The notes under the pieces: model-generated
What the model was told of the DNA's origin: nothing
Seen by the model: the letters and a program-made list of their open reading frames with translations, nothing else
Databases searched by the model: none
Source: Lenisia limosa
Taxonomy: Eukaryota > Breviatea
DNA: 21,906 bases
Assembly (NCBI GenBank): GCA_001655205.1
Contig: LPNZ01007078.1
Span: 1-21,906, forward strand
Reading direction: 5' to 3'
Shown: one piece after another, positions 10,501-19,600 of the stretch
Numbering within the stretch: position 1 is the stretch's first letter
Layout: the number at the start of each line of letters is the position of its first letter
Position numbers and translations under genes: made by a program

Positions 10501-13390
10501 CTTACCCTTTATAGAAGGAAAGACCCAACTCCCACGGTGTCACGTGCATACGCAGCCTTGCAGAGTGGCGGGCGAAAACCCGGCCCCACGAGTGCAGTCA
10601 ACCTGGTGTATCCTGCCGAAGTGGCCGGGCCGAAGCTCATGACCCCGTCGGACCTGATGACGCAAGCCACCACGGGGTGCGGGGATGGCGTTGTGTTGAC
10701 GGTCAAATATCATATTTATCGCGGATTTTCAGCGACATTTAGTTTTCATAAATTACCATATCAAGATCCAGCCCTTCATGAACCAGACCAGAATCCGACT
10801 TAAACCCCAGAATTCCATTTCAAAACCCCGACAGGGCCCAAAAATCCGACTTAGGATTCTGGCCTGGTCCTACTCTTCATTATCACGAACATTCGCCCAT
10901 TTCATATATGACCGACTCACCCCATAGTTCATCATCATCCCAGTGGCTGGCAGCTTACCGGGAGAGGTTCAACAACCTCAAGAATAGGATTGACTCCAAT
11001 CGCTCCAATGAGTGGGAGGGGGTAGCAGGACAGCTTTTTACTTAAGCATTACTTTTCATGACCTCTTTTCAATATTGAGGGCGGCATTGCAGTAAAAGGA
11101 AATCACATCTCCCCACTATTTATCTTTCAGACGGTCGAGATTTTCGCAGTCAGTAGCTCGCACCCCCCAAAGATTCTACCTTTCCCATCCAGTCCAGCCC
11201 CAACCCAATGTTGTAGGAGGGAGTATCACCGTATCTCCCATCCATTTAATTGAAGGCAATTAACCTCACACCTGTAGCATCAGGCCACTCAGCCGCCGGA
11301 ACAGCCACGAGAGGCCCTCCCAGAGTGGAAATCCAAGCTCAATGATCTCACTGACCGTCTGAACAACGCTTCACATGTGGGCGGCCCGGGGGAGGGGCGT
11401 TTTATCTTTTTTTTTCGATGAGCTTCAAGTGCCAAAACACAATCAATTCATTCTATTTTGCAATAAACGCTGACTTATAGCTGAGCGTAACCAGAGTTTT
11501 TGTGAGTAGACGGCCAGTCTTCGCATCACACTTGGTGCAGACCAGGTCCAATCCCGGGTTGCTGTCAAAAATACAACAATCTAGATAGCGGAATCCTCCT
11601 ACCTCAATCGATCCTGTCTTGCGAACATACTCTGCAACGGTGGGGGTGACAAATTGAATGTTGTCTGTCGGAAGAGATTCGAAGGCGGTGTCGTGTATCA
11701 TTCCACCCGGACACGCGACTGATCTTACAGCGGACAGCGCCTGAGTCCATTTCAATGGTGTGCTCCCTCCGGCGTAGAATAGTCTTGCCAGCTGAAACAG
11801 GGTTAACAGTGAATACATCGGCAATTCAATGAGTCACTGTTAATGTATCATTACTCCGACAAACCTTTGCCGACTGCGATGTACAATTCTTAAAAACCAG
11901 GCTGTCGTTTTCAGCTTGCTCCTCGCTTTCAATTTTCATCAGATTCACTTCTTCCGGAGTCGGCGACGACTCCTGCAACAGGGGTAATAATCGTACTCCT
12001 GCAATTGCCAAGTCAATACCCCCCCGGCGTATATAGTCACTCAGCGACAAACCTGGTCCGGGGAAGACGTGGCGTTGGTGGTAGGCTTCACATCGGTAGG
12101 CCGGGCTGTGGACTCCTGCAACAGGGTTAATAATCGTATTTTTGCAATCGCCAAGTCAATACCCCCCCGGCGTATGTAGTCACTCAGCGACAAACCTGGT
12201 CCGGGGAAGAGCGTTGGTAGTAGGCTTCACATCGGTAGGCCAGGCTGCTGACTGCTTCATGGACACAATCCAATTGACTATGGTGCGCACAGTGCTTGCA
12301 TTCAGAACTGACGTCGACACGGAACTGGAATCTCCTGTGGCCATCCGGTGCATTGCTTCCAATACCAGAGGACCACATGAATAGAGATCAGTCTGGACAT
12401 TCTTGCCAAAGCCCAAGAGGGACGCGGTCAGGGATGGAAACGCCCTACAGTAGGTCACGATAAATTTACTAAGCAATATAACTAGGTGTTGTGAGTATAC
12501 TGGGCTTAGTAAGATTACTGCCTGCCTACCCTTTCACCAACAGCACGACTGGCTGTAGTGCACTGTTTGAATTGGTCCAGCAGGGCCTTTTTGTAGGGCA
12601 TGGCCCTGACCTCGGGGATAGAGACAAGACGACTCCAATGGCAAGTCTCTTTCCCTCGGTCAGGTATTTGACCTCCAGGTCTTTCTTCTTTGACAGATAC
12701 TCGTATCGGAGAATACCATCATTGGCATCTATGATGGTGTGGAGTAACTTGGGGATGATGGCGACTTGGTAGTGGCACTCAAGAGTAGAGACTCGAGGGT
12801 GCAGGGTTAACCTCTCTTCAATCTGGTCAGTGATTACAACCTTTGACATATTGGGTTCATAAATGGACTGAACCAATTAAAACCTGTCCATTCTGGCAGC
12901 TTCCTTCTGTTTTCGGGCCTGAAATAGTCATAAATACGTCTAAGGGTGTACTAACCTGTAATAAGTGGGAGGAAGATGAACAGAAAAGAGAAATAAACTG
13001 TGACAGAATCTGCATATTGGAAGCTGTTTTGCTGCAATGCACACGCCTGGCATATTCTAATTGTTGTGTCCTTTGCATTTACAGTCTGGCAACAAGATGA
13101 GCACTTTAAAACTCGAGGCATGTCTCAGAAGAGCCAGAAGCTACACACTACAACAAAAATGCGTTAACTGAATCTTTTGATATTTGAAGCTCGATTATAT
13201 TCCCTTTGTCACCTTTTTGTTTTGCCATTTTCCCTTTTGCTCTCCTCCCTTGTCATTTCCGCCATTCTCATGGCAGCATTCACCCCCGTAGGTCCAGCAG
13301 GAGATCCAAGCGGCCGAGAAGGAGGAGGCTTTGAGGGTGCAGTCTATGATTGATGGTGCCTCTGAGCTGGCGTCGTCAATAAGGGAATAG
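1571..13390 (+). CDS. Long coiled-coil protein with Gln/Pro/Gly-rich flanks, at least 38 exons
   Basis: I recognise no family. Exons: 1571-1577, 1642-1687, 1847-1909, 2124-2187, 2397-2436, about 2720-2857, 3013-3097, 3180-3340, 3471-3751, 3843-3950, 4203-4367, 4461-gap, 4910-4979, 5181-5246, gap-5564, 5752-5850, 5952-5967, 6100-6248, 6448-gap, 6995-7124, 7211-7339, 7521-7583, 7644-7755, 7961-8097, 8286-8358, 8461-8493, 8583-8665, 8755-gap, 9011-9103, 9375-9431, 9699-9795, 9923-10008, 10109-10175, 10262-gap, about 10516-10676, 10928-11021, 11284-11376, 13292-13390 (TAG). Phases agree at every junction not crossing a gap, except 2436 to 2720. The N-terminus is Gln/Pro/Gly-rich (QKQYQNQGYQHYQSGQ). 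Next come an acidic-serine linker and a Glu/Arg/Leu heptad coiled coil (5441-8358), then Pro/Tyr/His modules. The C-terminus is helical, with two Trp-containing segments. A cytoskeletal or scaffold role is only a guess. Seven gaps fall inside, so two genes remain possible (an ATG at 8585 could start a second). The start in a 7-nt first exon is tentative. Confidence 0.75.
2060..2117. other. Assembly gap (N run)
   Basis: 58 N directly after a poly-C run, in an intron of the coiled-coil gene. Confidence 0.99.
3024..3065 (+). repeat. Two tandem 21-bp units inside an exon
   Basis: Two in-frame copies beginning CGCCCGGGTAC and ending GGA lie side by side. They encode RPGTSHG and RPGTAHG. They belong to the low-complexity N-terminal region of the coiled-coil gene. 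The same CCCGGGTA core recurs in its Pro/Tyr exon near 9038 and 9072. Confidence 0.85.
4081..4165. repeat. AT-rich TATATC/GATATA low-complexity block
   Basis: Runs of TATAT, ATATGATA and ATAGTATAT sit in the intron 3951-4202. Similar blocks occur near 1-45, 416-440, 4675-4840, 8708-8745, 17905-18000 and 21418-21480, always outside the exons I can define except where block 1-45 touches the end of the first gene. Confidence 0.7.
4528..4659. other. Assembly gap (N run) cutting an exon
   Basis: 132 N begin while the reading frame of the coiled-coil gene is still open (AGSNVEEPW at the edge), so coding sequence is missing here. Confidence 0.99.
5334..5440. other. Assembly gap (N run)
   Basis: 107 N after a poly-C run. 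The sequence to the right is already inside a coiled-coil exon (KRLNEVAKREAKL), so the start of that exon is lost. Confidence 0.99.
5952..5967 (+). other. 16-nt microexon of the coiled-coil gene
   Basis: CAG precedes it and GTATGC follows. It encodes FQADL plus the first base of Gly. Without it the exon ending at 5850 (phase 0) cannot join the exon starting at 6100, which needs one base carried over. With it both junctions close. Confidence 0.7.
6555..6646. other. Assembly gap (N run)
   Basis: 92 N after a poly-G run that follows a coiled-coil exon (RADESKL). From 6647 to 6994 I see no convincing exon, only an open but compositionally unlike frame. Confidence 0.99.
6787..6806. repeat. Perfect 8-bp inverted repeat
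   Basis: ACTCCCCC, a GAGT spacer, then GGGGGAGT form a perfect short hairpin in non-coding sequence of the coiled-coil gene. No function assigned. Confidence 0.8.
8401..8458 (+). repeat. Two tandem 29-bp units ending at a 3' splice site
   Basis: Each unit starts TCTGTCT(A/G)AGTTC and ends TTTCTACTG plus one base. Only two bases differ. The second copy runs straight into the acceptor TAG at 8458-8460 that opens the exon at 8461. Confidence 0.9.
8800..8961. other. Assembly gap (N run) cutting an exon
   Basis: 162 N after a poly-C run. The exon starting at 8755 (AGEEGRTLLLD) is open when the gap begins. Confidence 0.99.
9185..9275. other. Assembly gap (N run)
   Basis: 91 N after a poly-G run, in the intron between the two similar Pro/Tyr exons at 9011-9103 and 9375-9431. 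Confidence 0.99.
9535..9620. repeat. Imperfect inverted repeat (foldback) in an intron
   Basis: The left arm 9535-9558 (CTTCCCTACGGTCC then A-rich, ending GAC) and right arm 9598-9620 (GTC, T-run, then GGACCGTAGGGAAG) are complementary over about 23 bp, with one mismatch or bulge. A spacer of about 39 bases separates them. It lies in the intron 9432-9698 of the coiled-coil gene. It could be a transcript hairpin or a remnant of a small foldback element. I see no target-site duplication. Confidence 0.85.
10320..10367. other. Assembly gap (N run) cutting an exon
   Basis: 48 N start while the exon at 10262 is still open (PPPSSILAPNG). The stretch 10368-10515 after it shows no clear exon. Confidence 0.99.
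11453..12849 (-). CDS. Ulp1-like (C48) cysteine protease, nested in an intron on the opposite strand; frame disrupted
   Basis: Family members remove SUMO or similar modifiers. Exons: 12849-12530, 12444-12196, 12115-12053, 11972-11865, 11791-11453 (TAG). From the ATG at 12849 the catalytic pattern can be read. His26 is in CHYQVAIIP, and Asp41 or Asp44 in HTIIDANDG, matching the HW...D block. Gln124 and Cys130 are in VQTDLYSCGPLVLEAM, with the Q-to-C spacing of 6 typical of Ulp1 (Gln574/Cys580 in yeast). An Arg-containing helix (VRTIVNWIV) follows, as in the family. The C-terminal 150 residues have no known domain. Exon 2 does not join exon 3 in frame, because the duplicated segment lacks four bases (see the repeat entry). 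The gene is therefore a recent pseudogene or the assembly is wrong here. The start is uncertain; a possible upstream exon lies at 12918-12884. Confidence 0.6.
11968..12250 (-). repeat. Tandem duplication of an exon plus its intron (143 and 140 bp)
   Basis: Copy 1 is 11968-12110 and copy 2 is 12111-12250. Each contains one exon segment (PTDVKPTTN core) and the following 80-bp intron with identical splice sites (GTTTGT...TTGCAG). The introns differ at roughly seven positions. In the exon part copy 2 lacks four bases (CACG) present in copy 1. Copy 1 is therefore in phase with the downstream exons (ending SSPDQ) and copy 2 is not. Confidence 0.9.
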
Positions 13391-13619
13391 TTCTATCAGG
13401 ATTGGTGTATTTTAGTCTTTTTTTTTTGGAGGGGTTGTCAGGGGGTGACTGAGAGGGAACGTTCTATTTTACAACGAAATTTTAGTTATTTTCGATAGAA
13501 AGCATTGTAGATGACTGCTTTAATAAGACAACGAAAAAAAGTGTTCAGACCAGCGGAGAGTCGAAGAAGCAGAACTCAATGCAAAGTGATATATAAAATA
13601 AATAATACTTAAGGCAAAG
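13391..13619. other. Convergent intergenic region
   Basis: 229 bp between the stop codons of the coiled-coil gene (plus) and the Sushi-RCC1 gene (minus). It must hold both 3' ends. I see T-rich and A-rich runs but no distinct signal. Confidence 0.6.
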
Positions 13620-16600
13620 TTAGGCCCTGCACGCTCCAAGAGCATTCCCGGTGTAGACGATTCTGTCGATATCGAGGCCGACAGGCATGGCACCCCAGTT
13701 GTCAAAGCCTCCATTGACCTCAATGAAGGCCTTCAGGAAACCGTCAGGACAGTTCGCTGCGTTGTCAGATGGAGGTATCAAGATCACAGATCACTGGACA
13801 GACTTCCTACCCAGATAGACGTGAGAGTATGACCCGCCAGTGACTCGCGTGCACCCCTAAAGAGTGTGATTGAACAATTCTCAATAGCACAACATTGAAT
13901 CTCAACATGCACACCTCCTTCATTCAACTGCTATTGTAATGGCCCTCTCACTTCTAGAATGGAGTGGCTCATGGGGTAGGGCTTCATGGGGAGCGAGAAA
14001 CTCTCCAAAATACCTGGGGGTGAAATGAATGCGAAGAAATGAAAAGGAAATATCTGACAAAAGCTCCCCCACCCCCCCGTCCTGATCTTTGATCTTTGAT
14101 ACGGTGAGACCACAACCCACCTCCAGGAATATACTTATTCGTAGCGTAGAACACAGAACCGTCAGTGACTACTGCGTACAGGCCATTATGCGTGGCGTAG
14201 ACCTCCACAACCTAGAGCGTGAGTGACACCACCACCACTACGACATTTGACCTCAGATTTGGATCATAGACCTATAATATCTGACATCATAGTTTCCCAC
14301 CCTATTTCCTCATCGCCCCCTCGATCGCCTCACCCCCCCCCCTACTTGGTGACCTGCGGGGGTGATATCAATCATATAGTCGACCTCTGTCACATAGGGG
14401 TTGCGCATAAAGAGTTTGCCAGTATCTACGGTGTAAACAAAGGAAGACATCGAATAACGTCTTTAGCGAAGGACTAGGCGAATAGTTTATAATTGACAGG
14501 ATTTGATAAAAGTATCCGAAATAGAGTTCTCGCCGCCCAATTTCCACTTCAAAATGAAATGAATTTAATTAATTACACGCCCCCATCCCACAGCCATAAA
14601 CAATGTTCTTGTAAGTGGTACCAGAGTGGCTGCGTGTCACAAACGTGTCACCGGCTGAGAGACCCAAATTGTAGTCCTGATATTGATAAGCAGAGCTGAA
14701 ACATGGATAAATCGTGACACGATTTGGGGCAAAGTTGTACTAAAGGTGGTGCTATCCAGACCTGTGTTTTATATCATAAAATATAACATTAAGTCCCTCA
14801 ACAGCCCACCCTGATATTGTAATGGGTGTTTTGTTTGAAGTCTCCGAAGACACCAATCGTGCCGTCGTCTACAAGGTGAAACAGACTGCAAATTTGGACG
14901 GGGTCAAAAATGGTTGGCTTTCATCTTTCATTCACAAGCTGCAGGCCATCATTTTGGTACGAAAAAAATAAAAAAAAAAATATCGAAAGTAAATGGGGAT
15001 TTATCAAGAACTTCAGCCATTTTCGAACAATAGAAGAACATTCTTCAAATGTCACCCATATTGCAAACAAAGCCAATTTGCAAATCCACTCCCCACAAAC
15101 CGTACACAGCAGTGACCGAGTAAAAAGCAGCGCCAACCGCCCTGATCAGACGCCCGTAGGTTGGAAGCTATATATGCGTTACAGAGCTTTAAAGCTCACA
15201 GGATAAAGTATATGCGTTGCAGATCTTTAAAAGCTCACAGGATAAAGTGTGAATCCAAAATAGGTAGAACATCAAGTATCCCCCCACTTTGACAGGCTTC
15301 AAGTAAGCGTCGAAATTGCCTTGCCCAAGCTGCCCCCTCTCATTTGCACCCCACCCATACGCGTTTCCTTGGTCTGTGCAGGGGATAATTAAAGCTAAAA
15401 CAAATCCCCAGATGCTGCTACATACTTACAATAACAAGCCATATAACCCCCCCACCGGTAACAACAAACGAGCCCTTGTAGCCACATTGTAAATCGATAA
15501 TGTTCTCGCGCTCCACTTTGAACGATGTGGAGTCGATGCTTCTGAAGTCCTATTGCGGTCACCTCAGTCCCAAACAGAACATCAAGAAAAATTACAAAAA
15601 AAGAAGCAAAATGAATAAAAAATAAAACAGTTTACTCTTTGACTTGAAGCACATGGAATGAATATCTCATAACATGATAGTGCCAAGAGCGTTCAGCCCT
15701 ACCAATTCAATACTGCCAGAGGCGGGAGTAGCTGGGTTCACCTGGATAATTAATCATCTCGAATGTAAAGTGTTACGGAATATGAAGTATTACGATGAAC
15801 AACGGAACCTCTGCCCACAGCTCCATAAATGTTGTCTCCTCTACAAAAGACGACTCCATCTAAAAGATCACAATGAGAAAAGAGCATCATCATATAGGAT
15901 TATTATAATCGAATATACTCTTAATCCATTATCAACTTCTTCAAAACTTCCCTCTTCCCTCAGGTCAATTTATTAACATCCTTTATACCCCTCAAACTTC
16001 TTTGAAGGGCACAAGAATGTGACGCGCCAGAACTGAACTTAACAACGTCAATGTAGTCGGTACAATGAGTGACTGCGGCGTAGTTCTGGTCTACTGCGTC
16101 GCTGCTTTTGCACATGCCTTTTGTGTTTTTTGTGTACGCGAAAACGTTGACTGTGGAAGTAAAATGCATGAATACAGAAAAAGGGTTTAATTTGTCATAA
16201 CCCCAATTACGAGTATCATTGTGAGTAATGCCAGGCATTTCACATTCAGGAAGGTCTTGTGACCAGCCGTCTGGACCGCATGTGAGTTCCTTCACGAACT
16301 ACGCCATCAGACAATGATTCAGGAGAATGGAGCAGCAAAGAGAAAACAGCAGAGGATTCAGATGAAATACATATAATTTGGCCCCACCTCCTTATAATCG
16401 CCGACGAAAGTGAAGGCCGCCCGGCAAGACACTGCGGCGGTGGCGGTGGCGGTGACGTTGTCATAGACGTGGTTGCCCAACACGTGATATTGCGGAATGT
16501 AGGGCGGTTGTGAGCAAACTGAATCATTGGAAATGAATTGTGTTTTAGTTGTACATAACATGTGCTGAGTGTAGCTTTTCTTGATGTGCTGTCGATATAT

Positions 16601-16995
16601 TCCAGGTATGGATATATTCATTTCATGTATTCAGTCCCACCACGCACCCATTTGCTGCATTGCAAATTTGAGCTCTTCAAAGGCTTTCTGGAACATAAAT
16701 ACAGCAAGCATATCTATCACAAGCGCTTTTGACATCATAGATCAGACTTGCATTCAAAGAGAAGCAATGAGTATGTGTTTGTGTTTCTTTGTCACATCCC
16801 ACATTTTGAACCGGGTTTTCATCCTTAACCGCTGGGGCCACGTTGAGCGAAACGAGATTGGAAGAATCAACACTAAAGATCGTGAGGGGAGGGGAGACCG
16901 CGTGTTCAGAAGTCCTTGGGCTTGGAAATAACCTACTTGATCTGGCAAGTAACAAGTGTCACCAAGAGGGCAGCAAGCAGAACATTAAGAATCAT
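13620..16995 (-). CDS. Secreted Sushi/CCP plus RCC1-repeat protein, 18 exons, 506 residues
   Basis: Exons (high to low): 16995-16937, 16872-16803, 16687-16648, 16518-16388, 16298-16211, 16150-15989, 15859-15794, 15731-15703, 15549-15456, 15373-15271, 15141-15101, 14868-14810, 14739-14577, 14425-14346, 14211-14121, 14013-13952, 13856-13811, 13756-13620 (TAA). All 17 junctions are GT-AG and in phase, totalling 1521 nt. Residues 1-17 (MILNVLLAALLVTLVTC) are a signal peptide. Residues 58-119 form a Sushi/CCP domain with four Cys (58, 88, 107, 119) and the Trp in GPDGWSQDLPEC. The remainder has RCC1-type motifs: SSGASHSCAL, then DNIYGAVGRG, then FVVTDQGNAYGWGANERG with QLGQG, and later LSAGDTF and VTDGSVFY. 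These suggest a beta-propeller. No membrane span follows, so secretion or lumenal location is inferred. RCC1 itself is a nuclear GEF; this protein cannot be assumed to share that activity. The target is unknown. Confidence 0.9.
15173..15249 (-). repeat. Two tandem 38/39-bp units in an intron
   Basis: Both units begin TATGCGTT, contain CTTTAA and AGCTCACAGGATAAAGT, and differ by a few bases and one indel. They lie in the intron 15142-15270 of the Sushi-RCC1 gene. Confidence 0.88.
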
Positions 16996-17258
16996 TATTG
17001 TCGGTTCAGAAAAGAAATACCTTCCACCCCTTTCTTTGATGTTTCCTTGGTGTAGTAATATACTCCTTTTGTCTGATAATTGTTCTCTTTTTCTCTCAAT
17101 TTCTCAATGTTTCCAATGCTGTTCCAATGATGTTCCCAAAACCGAACTAAAAAAAAAGATGAATATTCTGGGGGTGAGAGAGAATAATACTAAGTGCTTT
17201 TTTGCCTGTTTCTGCGTTTTCTTCCTTCCTTTTCCTCTTTCTTGCAGTTTTATAAATA
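16996..17258. promoter_or_regulatory. Divergent intergenic region between the Sushi-RCC1 and methyltransferase genes
   Basis: 263 bp between two well-supported ATG codons pointing apart. On the plus side a pyrimidine tract ends in TTGCAG at 17242-17247, only 11 bases before the ATG. It looks like a 3' splice acceptor in a 5' untranslated region. No other motif assigned. Confidence 0.5.
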
Positions 17259-19478
17259 ATGTCTGATGATGATGGGGATATGATGGGCGGAGGCCTCTTT
17301 AATGACGAGTCATTTTACAAGCCAGAGCCTGAGCCAACCCTCTTCTCCCTTCCTCGTGATGGTAATGAGGTGTAAAAAGTGAAATAATGGAGGAAAACCA
17401 CAATCACCGTTTCCCTTCCTTTGTTCAACCTTATCATATGCTAACTCTTCAGAAAACAGTAGAGGATTTGACAAGCAACCTAGCTTTGATGTGAAACTTA
17501 TTGGTAGGTAAAAGCAAGGTGTTTCACTCGCAGAAGTCACATCCATATTTTTTTCAATTATCTATGAGTTACTTCTCTCTTTTCTTTTTTTCTTCATCCC
17601 CTTGTTTTTTGTTTTGTTGCCCTTTATGGGAGTATTGAGATGTACATTATTGACTATCCTTGCATTTTTCTTTTGCAAACATTCACGTGTGTCTTGAAAT
17701 ATGTCAACACGACGAGTTGGTGTTTTTTTGTTCTTGCATAAAGTCAAATCACCTCACCTCTGCAGGAAAGCACAGTCTGTGGGCGGACCATGCCTGGAAT
17801 GCAGGCAACGTGCTGGCAACAAAAGTCCTCGATATGCACCCCAGTATTGTGGAAGGAAAAACGTGGGGAAGATTGTCTTTAAGTATCGGCTTTTTTTTTA
17901 TCTTATGAAATGATATATATGACATAGGTGATTATTCATGTTTTATGAATAATCTGAAATATATTCTCATTTAAAAATAGGATATGATATGATATGTAGA
18001 TAACTCGTTTTTCAGAACAAAAATATAAAACCCAAGTTTATCCCTCCTGACCCTTCAGCGTACTGGAGCTTGGCTGCGGTGCCGGGTTCCCTTCGTATGC
18101 CGCCGCCATAAACGGTGCATCCGTGGTAGTGGCCACAGACTACCCGGATAAGAAGCTGATCGATATGCTTCAGGACAATGTAAATACCCAGAAGCATCCC
18201 CTGGTACAAAACGTCTTTGCTGAGGTGGGGACTATACAGGTCACCTTGTTGAGTAGAATTAACTTTCTTCTGCGGTGCAATTTTAATGCGAAGTTCTTTT
18301 ACAACATAGTTACGCTAGATTATGGATGTTTATAGTTTAGGGGTATCTTTGGGGCAAAGAAGGTACTGAAGTTTGCAGACACAATCCTAATGGAGAGAAA
18401 GTTTGGGGTTGGACAGTGGACAGAATTCGTTCGTTTTTAATAATTTACCTCATATTTTTAGTTTGATGTGATATTCATGGCAGACCTGATTTTCAACCAC
18501 TTCTCACATTATGACATGCTCAATAGCCTGGTGCACTGTCTCAAGGACGATGGAAAGGTGCGTTGACTGTTGTCGTTATATCTTGTCAGATTGCTAGGAT
18601 TCTGTGCAATTAGTTTGCAATTAGTTTTGAAATTTGAAACGGGGCATCACATTATTGTACACGATTGACTAGAAATAACGCTCAATATCCGTCAGGACTT
18701 TAGTATCATATGATACGGGAGGACGGTCCCATGGGTATGCAGGAAACCTCATATCTCAGGACTTATCGTGTGGTCACACCCCATAGTATAGCTACATAAC
18801 ATATCATTCTTGAGGAGGTTTTCTGACTCATGTATGAAATACCAAGCTCATGATGTTATTCTTTGGGTTTACTGTGCTATCTCCTCACCAGGTGTACGTG
18901 CTATTTTCGCACCACCGACCGCATTACGCTGACAGAGACATGGACTTCTTCCGAATGGCCAAGGAGGAGTACAACCTTAAAATCCAGCATCTTGATCCCT
19001 TCACTGTATGCTGGTGGAGTTCACCTCATCTTACTAATATGAAGAATAATTTGCCAAATTTGAAGTGAGACCTATTGTCATGGGAATTTCATTTCAGACA
19101 CTTTAATTTCAAATTTTGTCAAATAATTTCTTCAAAAAATAATTCCAGAGTTCTCTACTAGTATCCATCACATGTTGTTTTTGTCGAACTCCCACTTTAC
19201 TCATTTCAACACTCTTATGAGAGTTACGGCTCTAACGCTATTGGCTGAAGAGAGTTTTATAGAGGATGTGTCTATTGATATGTTAAGTTTGCTCTAATAA
19301 CGGCACATGACTGGTCCAAGTTTATATAGCTACAGCAATTTGACGTGACCAGGTTGACCCCATGTTTGAAAACGACCCCGGAAGCCGCGAGGTCCGCTCA
19401 ACAGTGCACTACTACATTATGGAGTTTGGCGACGACGGCAGGCCTGAGCTTCAGGGCTTGAGGGTCGATAGCGATTAG
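17259..19478 (+). CDS. EFM7: EFM7/NNT1-type protein N-methyltransferase, 8 exons, 270 residues
   Basis: Yeast EFM7 (formerly NNT1) uses S-adenosylmethionine to methylate elongation factor 1A at its N-terminus and nearby lysine. Exons: 17259-17361, 17453-17503, 17766-17862, 18059-18224, 18341-18400, 18462-18557, 18892-19005, 19353-19478 (TAG). All junctions are in phase, totalling 813 nt. The length fits the yeast protein (about 261). The WxxxxWNAG block is at 57-65 (WADHAWNAG; yeast-type members have WGH at its start). The SAM-binding motif I is VLELGCGAGFPS at 85-96, the acidic motif ATDYPD at 109-114, GYLWG at 140-144, and the FDVIFMADLIFNH post-I motif at 160-172. The donor of the fifth exon (18400) is the least certain join. 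Orthology is inferred from motifs. Another METTL21-group member with a different substrate is the main alternative. Cytosolic location is expected since no signal peptide is seen. Confidence 0.93.
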
Positions 19479-19600
19479 ATACTTGGTGTTATGGGCTGAT
19501 TTGGGTATGGATTTCACTTTTTGTTTCGAAACATTCATTTACTAGGCAGTCAGTCACGGGGTACTTAAACGACATGATAATTACCACTTGTTACACACAG

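Noticed and set aside
11148-11165. Possible 18-nt exon (TVEIFA) between 11021 and 11284 of the coiled-coil gene
   Set aside because: It has an acceptor and donor in phase but only six codons, and the gene joins correctly without it.
12526-12660. An apparent one-base frameshift in the first protease exon, with a second attractive frame (EVRAMPYKKALLDQF)
   Set aside because: The original frame leaves the exon in phase 2 at 12530, exactly what the next exon (12444) needs, so no frameshift is required. The second frame does not match the next exon in phase.
13092-13160. Possible extra plus-strand exon (SGNKMSTLKLEACLRRARS) before the last coiled-coil exon
   Set aside because: The phase would allow it, but the donor (GTTAAC) is weak and the sequence lacks the Glu-rich composition of neighbouring exons. 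Left out of the model.
14910-15206. Plus-strand open frame of 98 codons
   Set aside because: It is antisense to a 232-bp intron and a well-phased exon of the Sushi-RCC1 gene, with no supporting splice or composition signal.
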